From NCBI GenBank assembly GCA_963847945.1, contig CAWKBX010000020.1:248001-312000 (forward strand): DNA of 64,000 nt, written 5' to 3'. A program made the position numbers and the translations under genes. Each line of letters begins with the position of its first letter. The first letter of the stretch is position 1. The notes under the pieces were generated by a model that had not been told where the DNA came from, searched no databases, and saw nothing but the letters and a program-made list of their open reading frames with translations. The stretch comes from JANMJD01 sp963847945 (GTDB lineage Bacteria; Actinomycetota; Acidimicrobiia; Acidimicrobiales; Ilumatobacteraceae). Below are positions 9,929 through 17,406 of this stretch, in pieces.

Positions 9929-10729
9929 CTATTTGCGCTGGAAGTTGGGCTTGCGCTTTTCGGCGAAGGCTCGGGGGCCTTCCTTGGAATCGGCGGAGGA
10001 GAAGACGGCCCAGCCGTAGTCGTACTCATGGGCGAGGGCTTCGGCCTCGGTCATGCCGTCGGTCTCGTGCAGGGTACGCAGGATCGCCTCGACCGCCAGC
10101 GGGCCGTTGCCGGCGATCACATCGGCGATCTCGCGAGCCTTGGCCAACGCACCGCCGTCGGGAACCACATGGCCGATCAGGCCATACGACAAGGCCTCCG
10201 CGGCAGTGACGTGCTTGCCGGTCAGCAGGATCTCGGCGGCGACGGTGTAGGGAATCTGGCGGCGTAGACGCACCGCCGAACCGCCCATCGGGTACAGCGA
10301 CCAGCGGGCCTCGCTGACACCGAACCGGGCTGACTCCCCGGCAACCCGGATGTCGGTGGCCTGCAAAATCTCGGTGCCGCCGGCAATCGCCACTCCTTCG
10401 ACGGCAGCGATCAGCGGCTTGGTCGGCCGGTAGTCGCGCAGCAACGCCTTCCAGTGGAGCGTCGGATCGGCCTTCATCCGCGCCGCGGTATCGATCTCGG
10501 TGTCGGTGTCGGCGGCGTCGCCGGCCATCGCCCGCAGATCGGCCCCCGAGCAGAAGTTTCCGCCGGCCCCGGTGAGGATGATGCAGCGGATTTCGGGATC
10601 TTGCGATGCCTCGACGAAGGCGTCGTACATCCGCACCATCATCGCCCCGCTCAACACGTTGTATCGCGCCGGCCGGTTCAAGGTGACGGTCATCACGCCG
10701 CCATCGCGCTCCACCAATGCATCAGGCAT
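9929..10729 (-). CDS. Enoyl-CoA hydratase/isomerase (crotonase superfamily), 266 aa
   Basis: An intact crotonase-fold protein. The first oxyanion-hole segment is GNFCSGADLRAM and the second is AAVEGVAIAGGTEIL. Usual crotonases have GGG in the second block; here one of the two catalytic glutamate positions appears changed, so the exact reaction (hydration or isomerisation) is uncertain. The start is ATG 10729 with GGAGGG nearby. It lies 29 bp after a DUF35 gene on the same strand, which is typical of CoA-thioester degradation clusters (fatty acid, steroid or aromatic). Confidence 0.88.
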   Translation of the reverse strand: MPDALVERDGGVMTVTLNRPARYNVLSGAMMVRMYDAFVEASQDPEIRCIILTGAGGNFCSGADLRAMAGDAADTDTEIDTAARMKADPTLHWKALLRDYRPTKPLIAAVEGVAIAGGTEILQATDIRVAGESARFGVSEARWSLYPMGGSAVRLRRQIPYTVAAEILLTGKHVTAAEALSYGLIGHVVPDGGALAKAREIADVIAGNGPLAVEAILRTLHETDGMTEAEALAHEYDYGWAVFSSADSKEGPRAFAEKRKPNFQRK

Positions 10730-10758
10730 GTCGCCCCTCCCGTAGTGCGGCGCCTGGT

Positions 10759-11182
10759 TCAGGCAGCCGGGCGGAAGTATGGCAGGACGATGTCGTCGGA
10801 TGCTGCGTGGAACGTCGCCCTCAACCGCATTCCCGCGGTGATCTCCTCCGGCAGGCACTCAACAATGCTGCTGACCAGGTGAAAACCCTCATCGAGGTGG
10901 ACGATTGCCGGAACGTACGGGATCGTGAAGGCCGGGTGCTGCGGCCGCCAAACGACGGTCCAACTCGCCAGGCTTCCGGCTCCACCGCTCGTCACCCAGG
11001 CCATGTTTCGCCGGTGGCAGGCTCCGCAGATCGGGGCGGGGCGGACATTGATGTGATCGCAATCGCCACATCGCTGATAGCTCAATCGACCCTCGCCGGC
11101 ACGCGTCCCAGTACGGCGTCGACCAGCGACTGGGGGTTCCCACGGGGATGCCCATCGCTTGGGGCTGCAGCACGGTCGGCAC
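10759..11182 (-). CDS. DUF35 OB-fold/zinc-ribbon acyl-CoA-associated protein (one frameshift)
   Basis: The N-terminal part reads MGIPVGTPSRWSTPYWDACRRG. After a one-base surplus near 11095 it continues with a rubredoxin-like zinc ribbon (CGDC, then CGAC, twelve residues apart) and an OB fold with TSGGAGSLASWTVV and PYVPAIVHLDEG. DUF35 proteins bind thiolase-like enzymes such as Ltp2 and ChsH2, and here the partner gene downstream is a crotonase. Restored length is about 140 aa. The start could be GTG/ATG 11182 or the later ATG in QAMGIP; the family fits either. Confidence 0.8.
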
Positions 11183-11266
11183 CCGAGCGATCGTACGCCT
11201 CGCCCATCACGCGACCGAAGCCCACCGAAGCGTTGCGCTCCGGTGGGCTCGATCGGGGAGGGTTGA

Positions 11267-11902
11267 TCAGTCGTCGTCGCTTCCGCCGCCATGATCGCCG
11301 CCGCCATGATCGCCGCCGGAGTCATCGCTGCCGCCGCTGCCGCTGCCCGAGCTGTCGTCATCGTCGCGGTCATCGCTGCGGCTTCCCGAGCTGTCGTCAT
11401 CGTCGCGGTCGTCGCTGCTCGGGGCCGTGCCTGTGCCGTTGCATTCGGCATCGTTGGCGTGCTCGTCCTCGTCGCAATGACCGCTTTCGTCCTCGACGGT
11501 GTCGGGAGTGGTATTCGGGCTGCTCACGTCCGGAACACTGCCTCGCGGGGTACTCACATCGGGGGTACTGACCCCGGGGACGCTGACCGAGACGCTGACA
11601 TCGGGGACGGACGGATCTGGAACGCTGGCCGACACGCTCACATCAGGGGTGGTGACGCCCGGGGCGCTCACCGACACGCTGACGTCAGGAGTGGTGCTCG
11701 AACTTCCCGGAACCGTCACACTGACGCTCGGGAGCGTCTGGCCGGTCGTGTCCACCGAGGCTCCCGTCGTCACTGCGGAACCGACCGTGGCCGCGGGCAG
11801 AGGGGCCGGCGGTGCGCTCGGGGTGGCGATGACGGCGTATGCCGGGATGCCGAACCCGACGATGGCGGCGGTGCTGACCCAGATCATCGATTGCTTCTTC
11901 AT
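11267..11902 (-). CDS. Secreted low-complexity repeat protein with an acidic tail, 211 aa
   Basis: A signal-like N-terminus (MKKQSMIWVSTAAIVGFG, AYA cleavage site near residue 23) is followed by degenerate repeats of PGVxTPDVSVSxS (about residues 60-125). Then comes an Asp/Ser/Gly/His-rich tail with SDDRDDDDSSGS twice and GGDHGG twice. A single cysteine pair (HCDEDE and ECNGT) sits between the parts. Such acidic tails commonly bind calcium or other cations, or form a flexible wall-linked stalk; no enzyme domain is present. The start has AAGGAG eight bases upstream. I do not know the function. Confidence 0.7.
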   Translation of the reverse strand: MKKQSMIWVSTAAIVGFGIPAYAVIATPSAPPAPLPAATVGSAVTTGASVDTTGQTLPSVSVTVPGSSSTTPDVSVSVSAPGVTTPDVSVSASVPDPSVPDVSVSVSVPGVSTPDVSTPRGSVPDVSSPNTTPDTVEDESGHCDEDEHANDAECNGTGTAPSSDDRDDDDSSGSRSDDRDDDDSSGSGSGGSDDSGGDHGGGDHGGGSDDD

Positions 11903-11972
11903 GGGGACTCCTTGATTTCGCAGGCGACCTGCTTGGGGGTGGTCTCATCAGACATCACGGGCAGGGACGCCG

Positions 11973-11994
11973 ACTAGTGCACCTTGGTGCTAGT
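11973..11994. promoter_or_regulatory. Imperfect palindrome upstream of the repeat-protein gene
   Basis: ACTAGTGCACC and GGTGCTAGT face each other across the centre CCTTGG. The site lies about 75-90 bp before the start of the secreted protein and on the other side about 95 bp before the MBL gene, a position suited to a LuxR/response-regulator-type operator. Assignment to a regulator is a guess. Confidence 0.35.
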
Positions 11995-12084
11995 ACTGGG
12001 TCGAGGGGTCGCTCGTCGGTTTGCCCTCCCATCCCCCCTTTGGCCGTCTCAACCGCCTTGTGGCCGTGCTCCTACGATGGGTTG

Positions 12085-12867
12085 ATGGACACCGACCTGC
12101 CGATCACCAACGAGCCCTGGTACTCACGCCGCCGCGTCGACGACGCGATCACGCTGCTGTGGGAACCGCACGTCGTGCCGTTGATGCGCTGCAACATCTG
12201 GCATGTCGCCGGACGCGACCGCGACCTGATCGTCGACACCGGCATGGGTGTCGCGGGCCTGCGGGCCGCGGCGGAGGAATTGTTCGACAAGCCGGTCACG
12301 GCAGTTGCCACCCATGGCCACGATGACCACATCGGCGCGCACTGGGAGTTCGAGGAGTGCTTCGCCCATCCGCTCGAAGCTCACCTGCTCGAAGCCCCAC
12401 CGATCACCTCGCTCGACCCGTGGGTGGCGTGGGGCCACGAGGTGATGGAATCGCTGCAGACCAGCGGATACACGGTGACCGACCCGTACTTCGTCACCGC
12501 CCTGCCGCCGGGCGTGAAGGTCGACACGTTCCGCCAGCAGCCCGCCAAGGTGACCCGGCTGATCGACGAGGGCGACATTGTCGACATCGGCGACCGCCAG
12601 TTCGAAGTGCTCCATCTGCCCGGGCACTCCCCCGGGTCGGTCGGGCTGTGGGAAGCGGCGACCGGCACCCTGTTCTCCGGCGATGCGCTCTATGACGGGC
12701 CGCTGCTCGACGAACTCCCCGACTCGAACATCGACGACTACATCCGCACGATGGAACGCCTGATGGACCTCCCCGTGACCGTCGTCCACGCCGGCCACGA
12801 CCCAAGCTTCGACCGCTCCCGGCTCCGCGAACTCACCCGCGCCTACCTCGACCACCGCCGCACGTAA
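12085..12867 (+). CDS. Metallo-beta-lactamase-fold hydrolase, 260 aa
   Basis: A single-domain MBL hydrolase. The first metal motif is THGHDDHIGAHW (HxHxDH), the second His lies in LPGHSPGSVG, the bridging Asp in LFSGDALYDGP, and the last His in VVHAGHDPS. The spacing is that of glyoxalase II-like and lactonase-like members. ATG 12085 fits the fold start (MDTDLPITNEPW); earlier codons read into promoter sequence. It is a monocistronic gene on its own strand. The substrate is unknown. Confidence 0.88.
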   Translation: MDTDLPITNEPWYSRRRVDDAITLLWEPHVVPLMRCNIWHVAGRDRDLIVDTGMGVAGLRAAAEELFDKPVTAVATHGHDDHIGAHWEFEECFAHPLEAHLLEAPPITSLDPWVAWGHEVMESLQTSGYTVTDPYFVTALPPGVKVDTFRQQPAKVTRLIDEGDIVDIGDRQFEVLHLPGHSPGSVGLWEAATGTLFSGDALYDGPLLDELPDSNIDDYIRTMERLMDLPVTVVHAGHDPSFDRSRLRELTRAYLDHRRT

Positions 12868-12930
12868 CCCCATGTCTCGCCGCCGACGGCCCGGTGAACG
12901 GCCGGGCGTCGGCGCGACGAGCGGCGTTTC

Positions 12931-12987
12931 GTCGTTCTGGCGACCGATTGTGGCGTCAGGCCACCGGTTCACGTCGCCAGAAACGAC
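12931..12987. repeat. Dispersed palindromic element, copy 1
   Basis: GTCGTTCTGGCGAC and GTCGCCAGAAACGAC face each other across a 26-bp centre containing CGATTG and CCACCGG. It shares arms with the copies at 15421, 15755 and 23408. Intergenic, between the MBL gene and the DUF1349 gene. Confidence 0.65.
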
Positions 12988-13120
12988 TGGGACGGGAGTG
13001 GCAGGGCGCGGCGTGCCATTCGAGCGTGTTCATCGAGGGGTCGGTCGCCTGTCGACCCGGCAAGATCGACCCGGGCTGCGACCATGCGACGTCGGCGGTG
13101 AAGTCACGTCCTAACGTGGG

Positions 13121-13711
13121 GTGATGTCCGAGATGAGCCGGGTGGCGTGGAACGACGGGGCATGGCTCAACGCGCCCGCGGCGGTCGTCGATGACGGTGG
13201 TGAACTCCTGGTCACCGCAGTCGAGGGCAGCGATTTCTGGCGGACGACCTCCTACGGGTTTATCCACGACAACGGTCACGCGCTGCTTCGCCCGCTGGCC
13301 GATGGCACGGCCGTCGAGGTGTCGTGGGTGCTCGAGTACGTCGAGCAGTTCGACCAGGCCGGGGTGTTCCTCCGAGCCGACGAGTCGACGTGGATCAAGG
13401 CGGGCGTCGAGTTCTGCGATGGCGATGCGCAACTCGGTGCGGTCGTCACGTGCGAGGTATCCGACTGGTCGGTCGCCCCCGTCGGCGACTGGTTCAACGA
13501 GCTGGTCACCATCCGGGCGAGCCTGTCGGGCGATGCGGTGACCATCCGCGCCCGGGTCGGATCGGGGGCGTGGCGACTGGTCCGCGTTGCCCCGTGGCCG
13601 CTGGGTGTTGCCGCGCTCGCCGGGCCGATGATCTGCGCGCCAACCCGCGCCGGGCTGACCGTCCGCTTCGTCACCTGGAGCGAAGGCCCCTCCGACACCG
13701 ACTTGCACTGA
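13121..13711 (+). CDS. DUF1349 beta-sandwich protein, 196 aa
   Basis: The sequence reads as a concanavalin-like beta sandwich of the DUF1349 type: FWRTTSYGFIHDNGHALL, then FDQAGVFLRADESTWIKAG, EFCDGDAQLGAVVT and CAPTRAGLTVRF. Such proteins are small, soluble and of unknown role, though the fold resembles carbohydrate-binding lectins. Start codons GTG 13121 and ATG 13124 are adjacent. A complete frame with no shift. Confidence 0.8.
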   Translation: MMSEMSRVAWNDGAWLNAPAAVVDDGGELLVTAVEGSDFWRTTSYGFIHDNGHALLRPLADGTAVEVSWVLEYVEQFDQAGVFLRADESTWIKAGVEFCDGDAQLGAVVTCEVSDWSVAPVGDWFNELVTIRASLSGDAVTIRARVGSGAWRLVRVAPWPLGVAALAGPMICAPTRAGLTVRFVTWSEGPSDTDLH

Positions 13712-14096
13712 CGTCGACGATCCGCGTCATGGATCCGATTCCACCGGCCGCACCGCCTTCCGCCTATTGGTGCGTCCGCCTATTGGTGCGTCCGTCACGT
13801 CCGACCACCGCCCGACCACCGCCCGACCACCGCCCGACCACCGCCCGACCACCGGCCTGACCCGCAACCGTGCCCGAACCCGGAAACTCTCGACTCCGCT
13901 CGCCCACCCCGCCGACACGCGCCAATGTGGAGCGAGGCACACGGAAAACTGCACGTCAGACTCCCAAGTTCGGCGACACTCCCAAGTTCGGCGACACTCC
14001 CAAGTTCGGCGACACTCCCAAGTTCGGCGACACTCCCAAGCTCGGCACTCCCAAGCTCGGCACTCCCAAGCTGGGGAGGAATCAGATCGTCGGCGG
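13712..14096. repeat. Non-coding block of three tandem repeat arrays
   Basis: The 385 bp between two converging genes hold: two 16-bp copies of CGCCTATTGGTGCGTC (13761-13792); five 11-bp copies of CCGACCACCGC (13801-13855); and four 18-bp copies of CCCAAGTTCGGCGACACT (13963-14034), which pass into shorter 15-bp copies of CCCAAGCTCGGCACT (14035-14064) and a final partial. Open frames exist on both strands only because unit lengths of 18 and 15 are multiples of three. No gene is supported here. Confidence 0.85.
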
Positions 14097-15362
14097 TCAG
14101 GAGTCGGTGGAGGCGATCGCCTGGGATTCCATGGCGGCCGAGCGGTAGATCCCGGACGCCATGTACGAAGCCTCGGCGGAGCGGCGGGCCTCGTAGACGG
14201 CGGCCCGAACCCCGTGGAGGCGGGGTGAGTCGGGAGACGCGAGCACGGCCATCTCGGCAAGGTGGCAGGCCAGTCGCAGATTGCCATCGTCGGCCAGCGC
14301 CGAGGCCCGAGTTGCGAGCGCATCGGCACCTCCGGCGAGCGCGGCCATTTCGGCGGCGACCTCGGCGTCGCGAGCCGGCTTCAGGTTCGCCGGGTTCCCG
14401 TCGTACCAACCGCCGTAGAGCCGCCACAGGTTGCGTACGACGAATTCGGGCTCGTCGTACGTTGGCTTCAAGTACGGCTTCTCGGCGAGCGCTGCCGGGA
14501 GTTTGACCTGGTGGATGACGTCATCGAGGCGCGCCCCGGCGTTCATCAACGCCAACGTCTGGTCGTGGAGCGACTCCAACGCCGCCGCCGTGTCGGTGAG
14601 CACCGCGGCAATGTCGTCGGCCCCACCGATCGCCGGGCCATGCGCGGGAAGGAGCAACTCCGGTTGCAGCGAAGCCATCTCGCGTAACGCGACGGCCCAA
14701 TCCCAGGCGAAGCGCTGCACCTTCTGCGGATTGCCGGCGTTCGGGAACTGCCAGATGAACAGGTCGCCGACGCAGATCGCCTTGCGTTCAAGGACCCACG
14801 CCCAGGTGTGATCATCGGTCTCGCCGCGGGCATGGCGCAGATCGAAACTCACGCCGCCGATGTCGAGCGTGGTCGAGGTGCGGTAGGTCACCGACGGGTA
14901 GACGAACTCGCTCGGCCACATCGGCGCGGGCAACCGAAACTGGCGCATGTTGATGTGGCCGTTGTAGCCATTGGTCAGCCGGTACCGATCGAATCGGGCG
15001 GCGACCGCCTCGTGTCCGACGTAGCGGATCGCCGGATCGCCGCGGTCCGCGGCGGACGCGTCGAACGCCTGCGCCCCGGTCACATGATCGGCGTGGCCGT
15101 GGGTGTAGACGGCCGTATGGACGGGCGCGTCCGACCACGTTCGAAGGCCTTCCAAAGCCCGCGGGGCCGACATCGCGTGGGAGACGTCGAACACCACCAA
15201 GCCATCCGCGGTGTCGAAGGCGACCACGTTGCTAAACGCCTCGATCAACGCGGTGCCGTCCTCCACCTCTTCGACCGCACCGGCAGTGGCGCTGAACAAG
15301 CCGTTCATCGCCGGAGTCTCCGTGCCGTTAATCCACCGCGCCGATCGTTCCAACATCGTCAT
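14097..15362 (-). CDS. Alkyl/aryl-sulfatase-type metallo-beta-lactamase hydrolase, 421 aa
   Basis: The N-terminal MBL domain has YTHGHADHVTGAQAF (HxHxDH), HARGETDDHTW as the next metal-site region, and ICVGDLFIWQFPNAGNP. The C-terminal half (from about residue 270) is the helical alkyl sulfatase dimerisation domain, with LWRLYGGWYDGNPANLKPA as its hallmark. The SCP2-like third domain of full SdsA1-type sulfatases is absent, so this is the short form. It may hydrolyse alkyl sulfate esters or related substrates. Intact frame from ATG 15362. Confidence 0.88.
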   Translation of the reverse strand: MTMLERSARWINGTETPAMNGLFSATAGAVEEVEDGTALIEAFSNVVAFDTADGLVVFDVSHAMSAPRALEGLRTWSDAPVHTAVYTHGHADHVTGAQAFDASAADRGDPAIRYVGHEAVAARFDRYRLTNGYNGHINMRQFRLPAPMWPSEFVYPSVTYRTSTTLDIGGVSFDLRHARGETDDHTWAWVLERKAICVGDLFIWQFPNAGNPQKVQRFAWDWAVALREMASLQPELLLPAHGPAIGGADDIAAVLTDTAAALESLHDQTLALMNAGARLDDVIHQVKLPAALAEKPYLKPTYDEPEFVVRNLWRLYGGWYDGNPANLKPARDAEVAAEMAALAGGADALATRASALADDGNLRLACHLAEMAVLASPDSPRLHGVRAAVYEARRSAEASYMASGIYRSAAMESQAIASTDS

Positions 15363-15393
15363 GGCATCAGCGTGTCACGGATCGCTGAGGCCG

Positions 15394-15468
15394 GGTGGAT
15401 CGTGCCGCCCTCCCTGTTCCGGCGACCGATTCCGGCGTTCTGACCCCCGAATCGGTCGCCGATCCACC
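15394..15468. repeat. Dispersed palindromic element, copy 2 (compound)
   Basis: GGCGACCGATTC at 15421 and GAATCGGTCGCC at 15449 are perfect 12-bp arms around CGGCGTTCTGACCCCC. An outer pair, GGTGGATC at about 15394 and GATCCACC at 15461, extends the symmetry. Intergenic, upstream of the sulfatase-like gene. Confidence 0.65.
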
Positions 15469-15609
15469 GGGTCGGGTCGTCGTACGTCCCGATCGTGTCC
15501 CACAGACGTTAGGCGTCGATGCACGCCTCCTGCGCCAACGCCTCGGCCGCGCCCCGGTTTCCACACAGCGCGCATACGCCGGCCCGACCGCCCGCTCGAA
15601 CTGAGCCGC

Positions 15610-15807
15610 TTAGAACGTGTCGAAGTCGGCCACAAGCGGAACGTCGACCGAGACTTCGATCTCGGCAATCGGCAACCCCACGGCGGGTTCGAACGGCGTC
15701 ATCACCACGTCACTCGCCAGAGCACCGCCTAGGTTTACTCGGCGTCGACGCCGATTCTGGCGACCGATTCGGGCCCTTGATGGCCCTGATCGGTCGCCAG
15801 AACGCAC
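15610..15807 (-). pseudogene. Short frame, possible 3' remnant of a gene
   Basis: The last 38 codons before the stop at 15610 read like a protein tail (SDVVMTPFEPAVGLPIAEIE). Upstream the frame runs into palindromic element copy 3 and loses protein character. This would fit a gene cut by the element, but the match to any family is not recognisable, and chance is possible. Confidence 0.2.
15755..15802. repeat. Dispersed palindromic element, copy 3
   Basis: TTCTGGCGACCGAT (15755) and ATCGGTCGCCAGAA (15789) are perfect 14-bp arms; the inner TCGGGCCC/GGGCC-like bases extend the pairing. It lies just downstream of the DUF2461 gene and could also act as a terminator hairpin. Confidence 0.7.
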
Positions 15808-15825
15808 GGCGAGCCGACGTCAACC

Positions 15826-16488
15826 TCAGCGTTCCAGATCGGGCGGGGGAAGTTCGCTGGGGCCGACGTGGGCGTCGAGGTAGTCGTTGAGGGGGTCGCA
15901 GGCCTGCCACTCCGAGACGATGCGGTCCTTCGCTGCCGCGGTGTGCATCCACGACGCGACGGGGAACGTCTTGACGGCGATCAGTCCTTTGCGGCGGAGA
16001 AGCTCGATCCGCGGGTGATCCTTGGAGAACCCGCGCGGCGCGGTCTTCAGTGACGAGAGGGCGTCCATCGTGAACCCTTGCGCCGTCAGTGACTCGACCA
16101 GCGTGACGACCTCGGCGCCGCGGTGGTCGTCATCGACGGCGCGACGGAAACGCTCGAGCTGGTCAGGGGCCATGTCGTAGTAGCCCGAGCCGAGCATGAT
16201 GCCAGTCACCGAGAGCTGCACGTAGTAGCCGGCCCCACCCTCTCGCTCGGCATACATCCCCTGCTGGGTCTTGTACGGCGGGCGTCCCTTGGCGAACCGG
16301 GCGTCGTTATACGGGCGGAAGAGGTGGAACGGGCCGTACTCGTCCAAGTCTTCGGCGAGCGCGTCGAACACGCCCTTCACCTCGGAGAGGTACGTCGGGC
16401 GGTTCGATTGCCAGAACGACTTGGCGTTGTCGGCTTCCAACCGTTCGTAGAAGTCGAACGCGGTCGCCGGAAACCCGGTGAAGGCCAA
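15826..16488 (-). CDS. DUF2461 (TIGR02453) family protein, 220 aa
   Basis: The whole DUF2461 domain is present: FTGFPATAFDFYERL, SFWQSNRPTYL, FRPYNDARFAKGRPPYKTQQ, GYYVQLSVTGIMLGSGYYDM, RGFSKDHPRIELLRRKGL. The family is widespread and of unknown function. There is no ATG or GTG near the natural start; the TTG at 16488 gives LAFTGF, which matches where the family begins, so TTG is chosen. It follows the EthD-like gene by 17 bp and is probably co-transcribed. Confidence 0.85.
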   Translation of the reverse strand: MAFTGFPATAFDFYERLEADNAKSFWQSNRPTYLSEVKGVFDALAEDLDEYGPFHLFRPYNDARFAKGRPPYKTQQGMYAEREGGAGYYVQLSVTGIMLGSGYYDMAPDQLERFRRAVDDDHRGAEVVTLVESLTAQGFTMDALSSLKTAPRGFSKDHPRIELLRRKGLIAVKTFPVASWMHTAAAKDRIVSEWQACDPLNDYLDAHVGPSELPPPDLER

Positions 16489-16505
16489 GGCGTCGCCAGA
16501 GCCGA

Positions 16506-16793
16506 TCAGCCGACGATTTCGGAGATCTGCATCACGGGGGTGATGTTGGTGTAGTTGGCGACATCGGCCATCACCGCGGCGGTGCCCTCGGCGGCCATTG
16601 CCCCCTGGAACGCGGCCATGTCGGCGAAGTTGAAGTGGACGGCGGCGGTATACGGGCCGCTCACACCCTTGTCGATCTCGGCCGCATCGATGCTCCACGC
16701 GCTGAGCGCCAGAGGGACGTGGCTGTCGCGGTAGTAGTCGTGGTCGAAGGTTGAGTCGTCGCTGGACGGGTAGAAAACACTCACTCGGATCAT
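16506..16793 (-). CDS. EthD-like dimeric alpha-beta barrel protein, 95 aa
   Basis: A short ferredoxin-like fold: MIRVSVFYPSSDDSTFDHDYY, HVPLALS and FADMAAFQGAM are the strand-helix signatures of EthD/stress-responsive barrels. Members dimerise and support degradation or monooxygenase pathways. ATG 16793 was chosen because family members start with MI-VSV-YP. It is the first gene of a two-gene unit with DUF2461. Confidence 0.8.
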   Translation of the reverse strand: MIRVSVFYPSSDDSTFDHDYYRDSHVPLALSAWSIDAAEIDKGVSGPYTAAVHFNFADMAAFQGAMAAEGTAAVMADVANYTNITPVMQISEIVG

Positions 16794-16904
16794 GGACTCA
16801 CCGTAGTTCCAGCGGGTTGAACAGCAAGACATGAGCCACCCGGCGCGGAGCCCAAAAGTGTGGTGCCACCACTTCGGGCGTGGAATCGGGCATTGTGTGT
16901 GGCT

Positions 16905-17363
16905 GTGCCCAAGCAACGCCGCCATCGCCAGAAGGGTTTGCCCCCGATTGTCGAGCCGACCCCCGAGGAACGGTTCACCGCCGGGGTTCGCGAGGCCGAA
17001 CTCGCCGCCCAACGCGCCGCCAAGGCCAAGGAGGCCTCCCGCCAGGCCGCCACCGAGCTGAAGGCCGAACTCGAACGCCAACAGATTGCCGCGGCCAAGC
17101 ACGCCGCAGACCTCGCCCAGGCCCGCATCGCCCATGCGACCGCCGTCGAACACCTGAAGTCGGCCCGCGCGTCAGGCCGCGGCAAGGCCGAAGCCGAATC
17201 GACGTGGCGTGACGCCACGGCGCGCTTGATGGAACTGGAAAGCGGCGAACGCCCCCGGTGGGCTCCCAAACCAGCCACTGACACGCCGGAATCCGGCGAC
17301 GCAGACCACGCCGAGAGCGACGCCGAGACCGAGGCCACGGAGACCGAGTCCGTATCGGCGTAG
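16905..17363 (+). CDS. Helical, Ala/Glu-rich hypothetical protein, about 152 aa
   Basis: Starts at GTG 16905 (MPKQRRHRQKG when initiated). A basic N-terminus is followed by a long predicted coiled coil (about residues 25-105, rich in AAxxAxxA and KAELERQ) and an acidic Thr/Glu/Asp tail. There is no enzymatic motif. It is 43 bp upstream of the HerA-like ATPase on the same strand and could be a small partner of it. Codon use looks native. Confidence 0.6.
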   Translation: MPKQRRHRQKGLPPIVEPTPEERFTAGVREAELAAQRAAKAKEASRQAATELKAELERQQIAAAKHAADLAQARIAHATAVEHLKSARASGRGKAEAESTWRDATARLMELESGERPRWAPKPATDTPESGDADHAESDAETEATETESVSA

Positions 17364-17406
17364 GTGTCAACGCGTCGCGCCCACCGAGGTCGTAACCTCT
17401 CTGACC

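Noticed and set aside
13963..14075. A CRISPR array
   Set aside because: The units follow each other directly with no unique spacers, and there are no cas genes. Same for the 81-bp array at 21294.
13767..14506. Overlapping frames across the tandem repeats, on both strands
   Set aside because: Compositional artefacts of 18- and 15-bp units. The real gene (sulfatase-like) ends at 14097.
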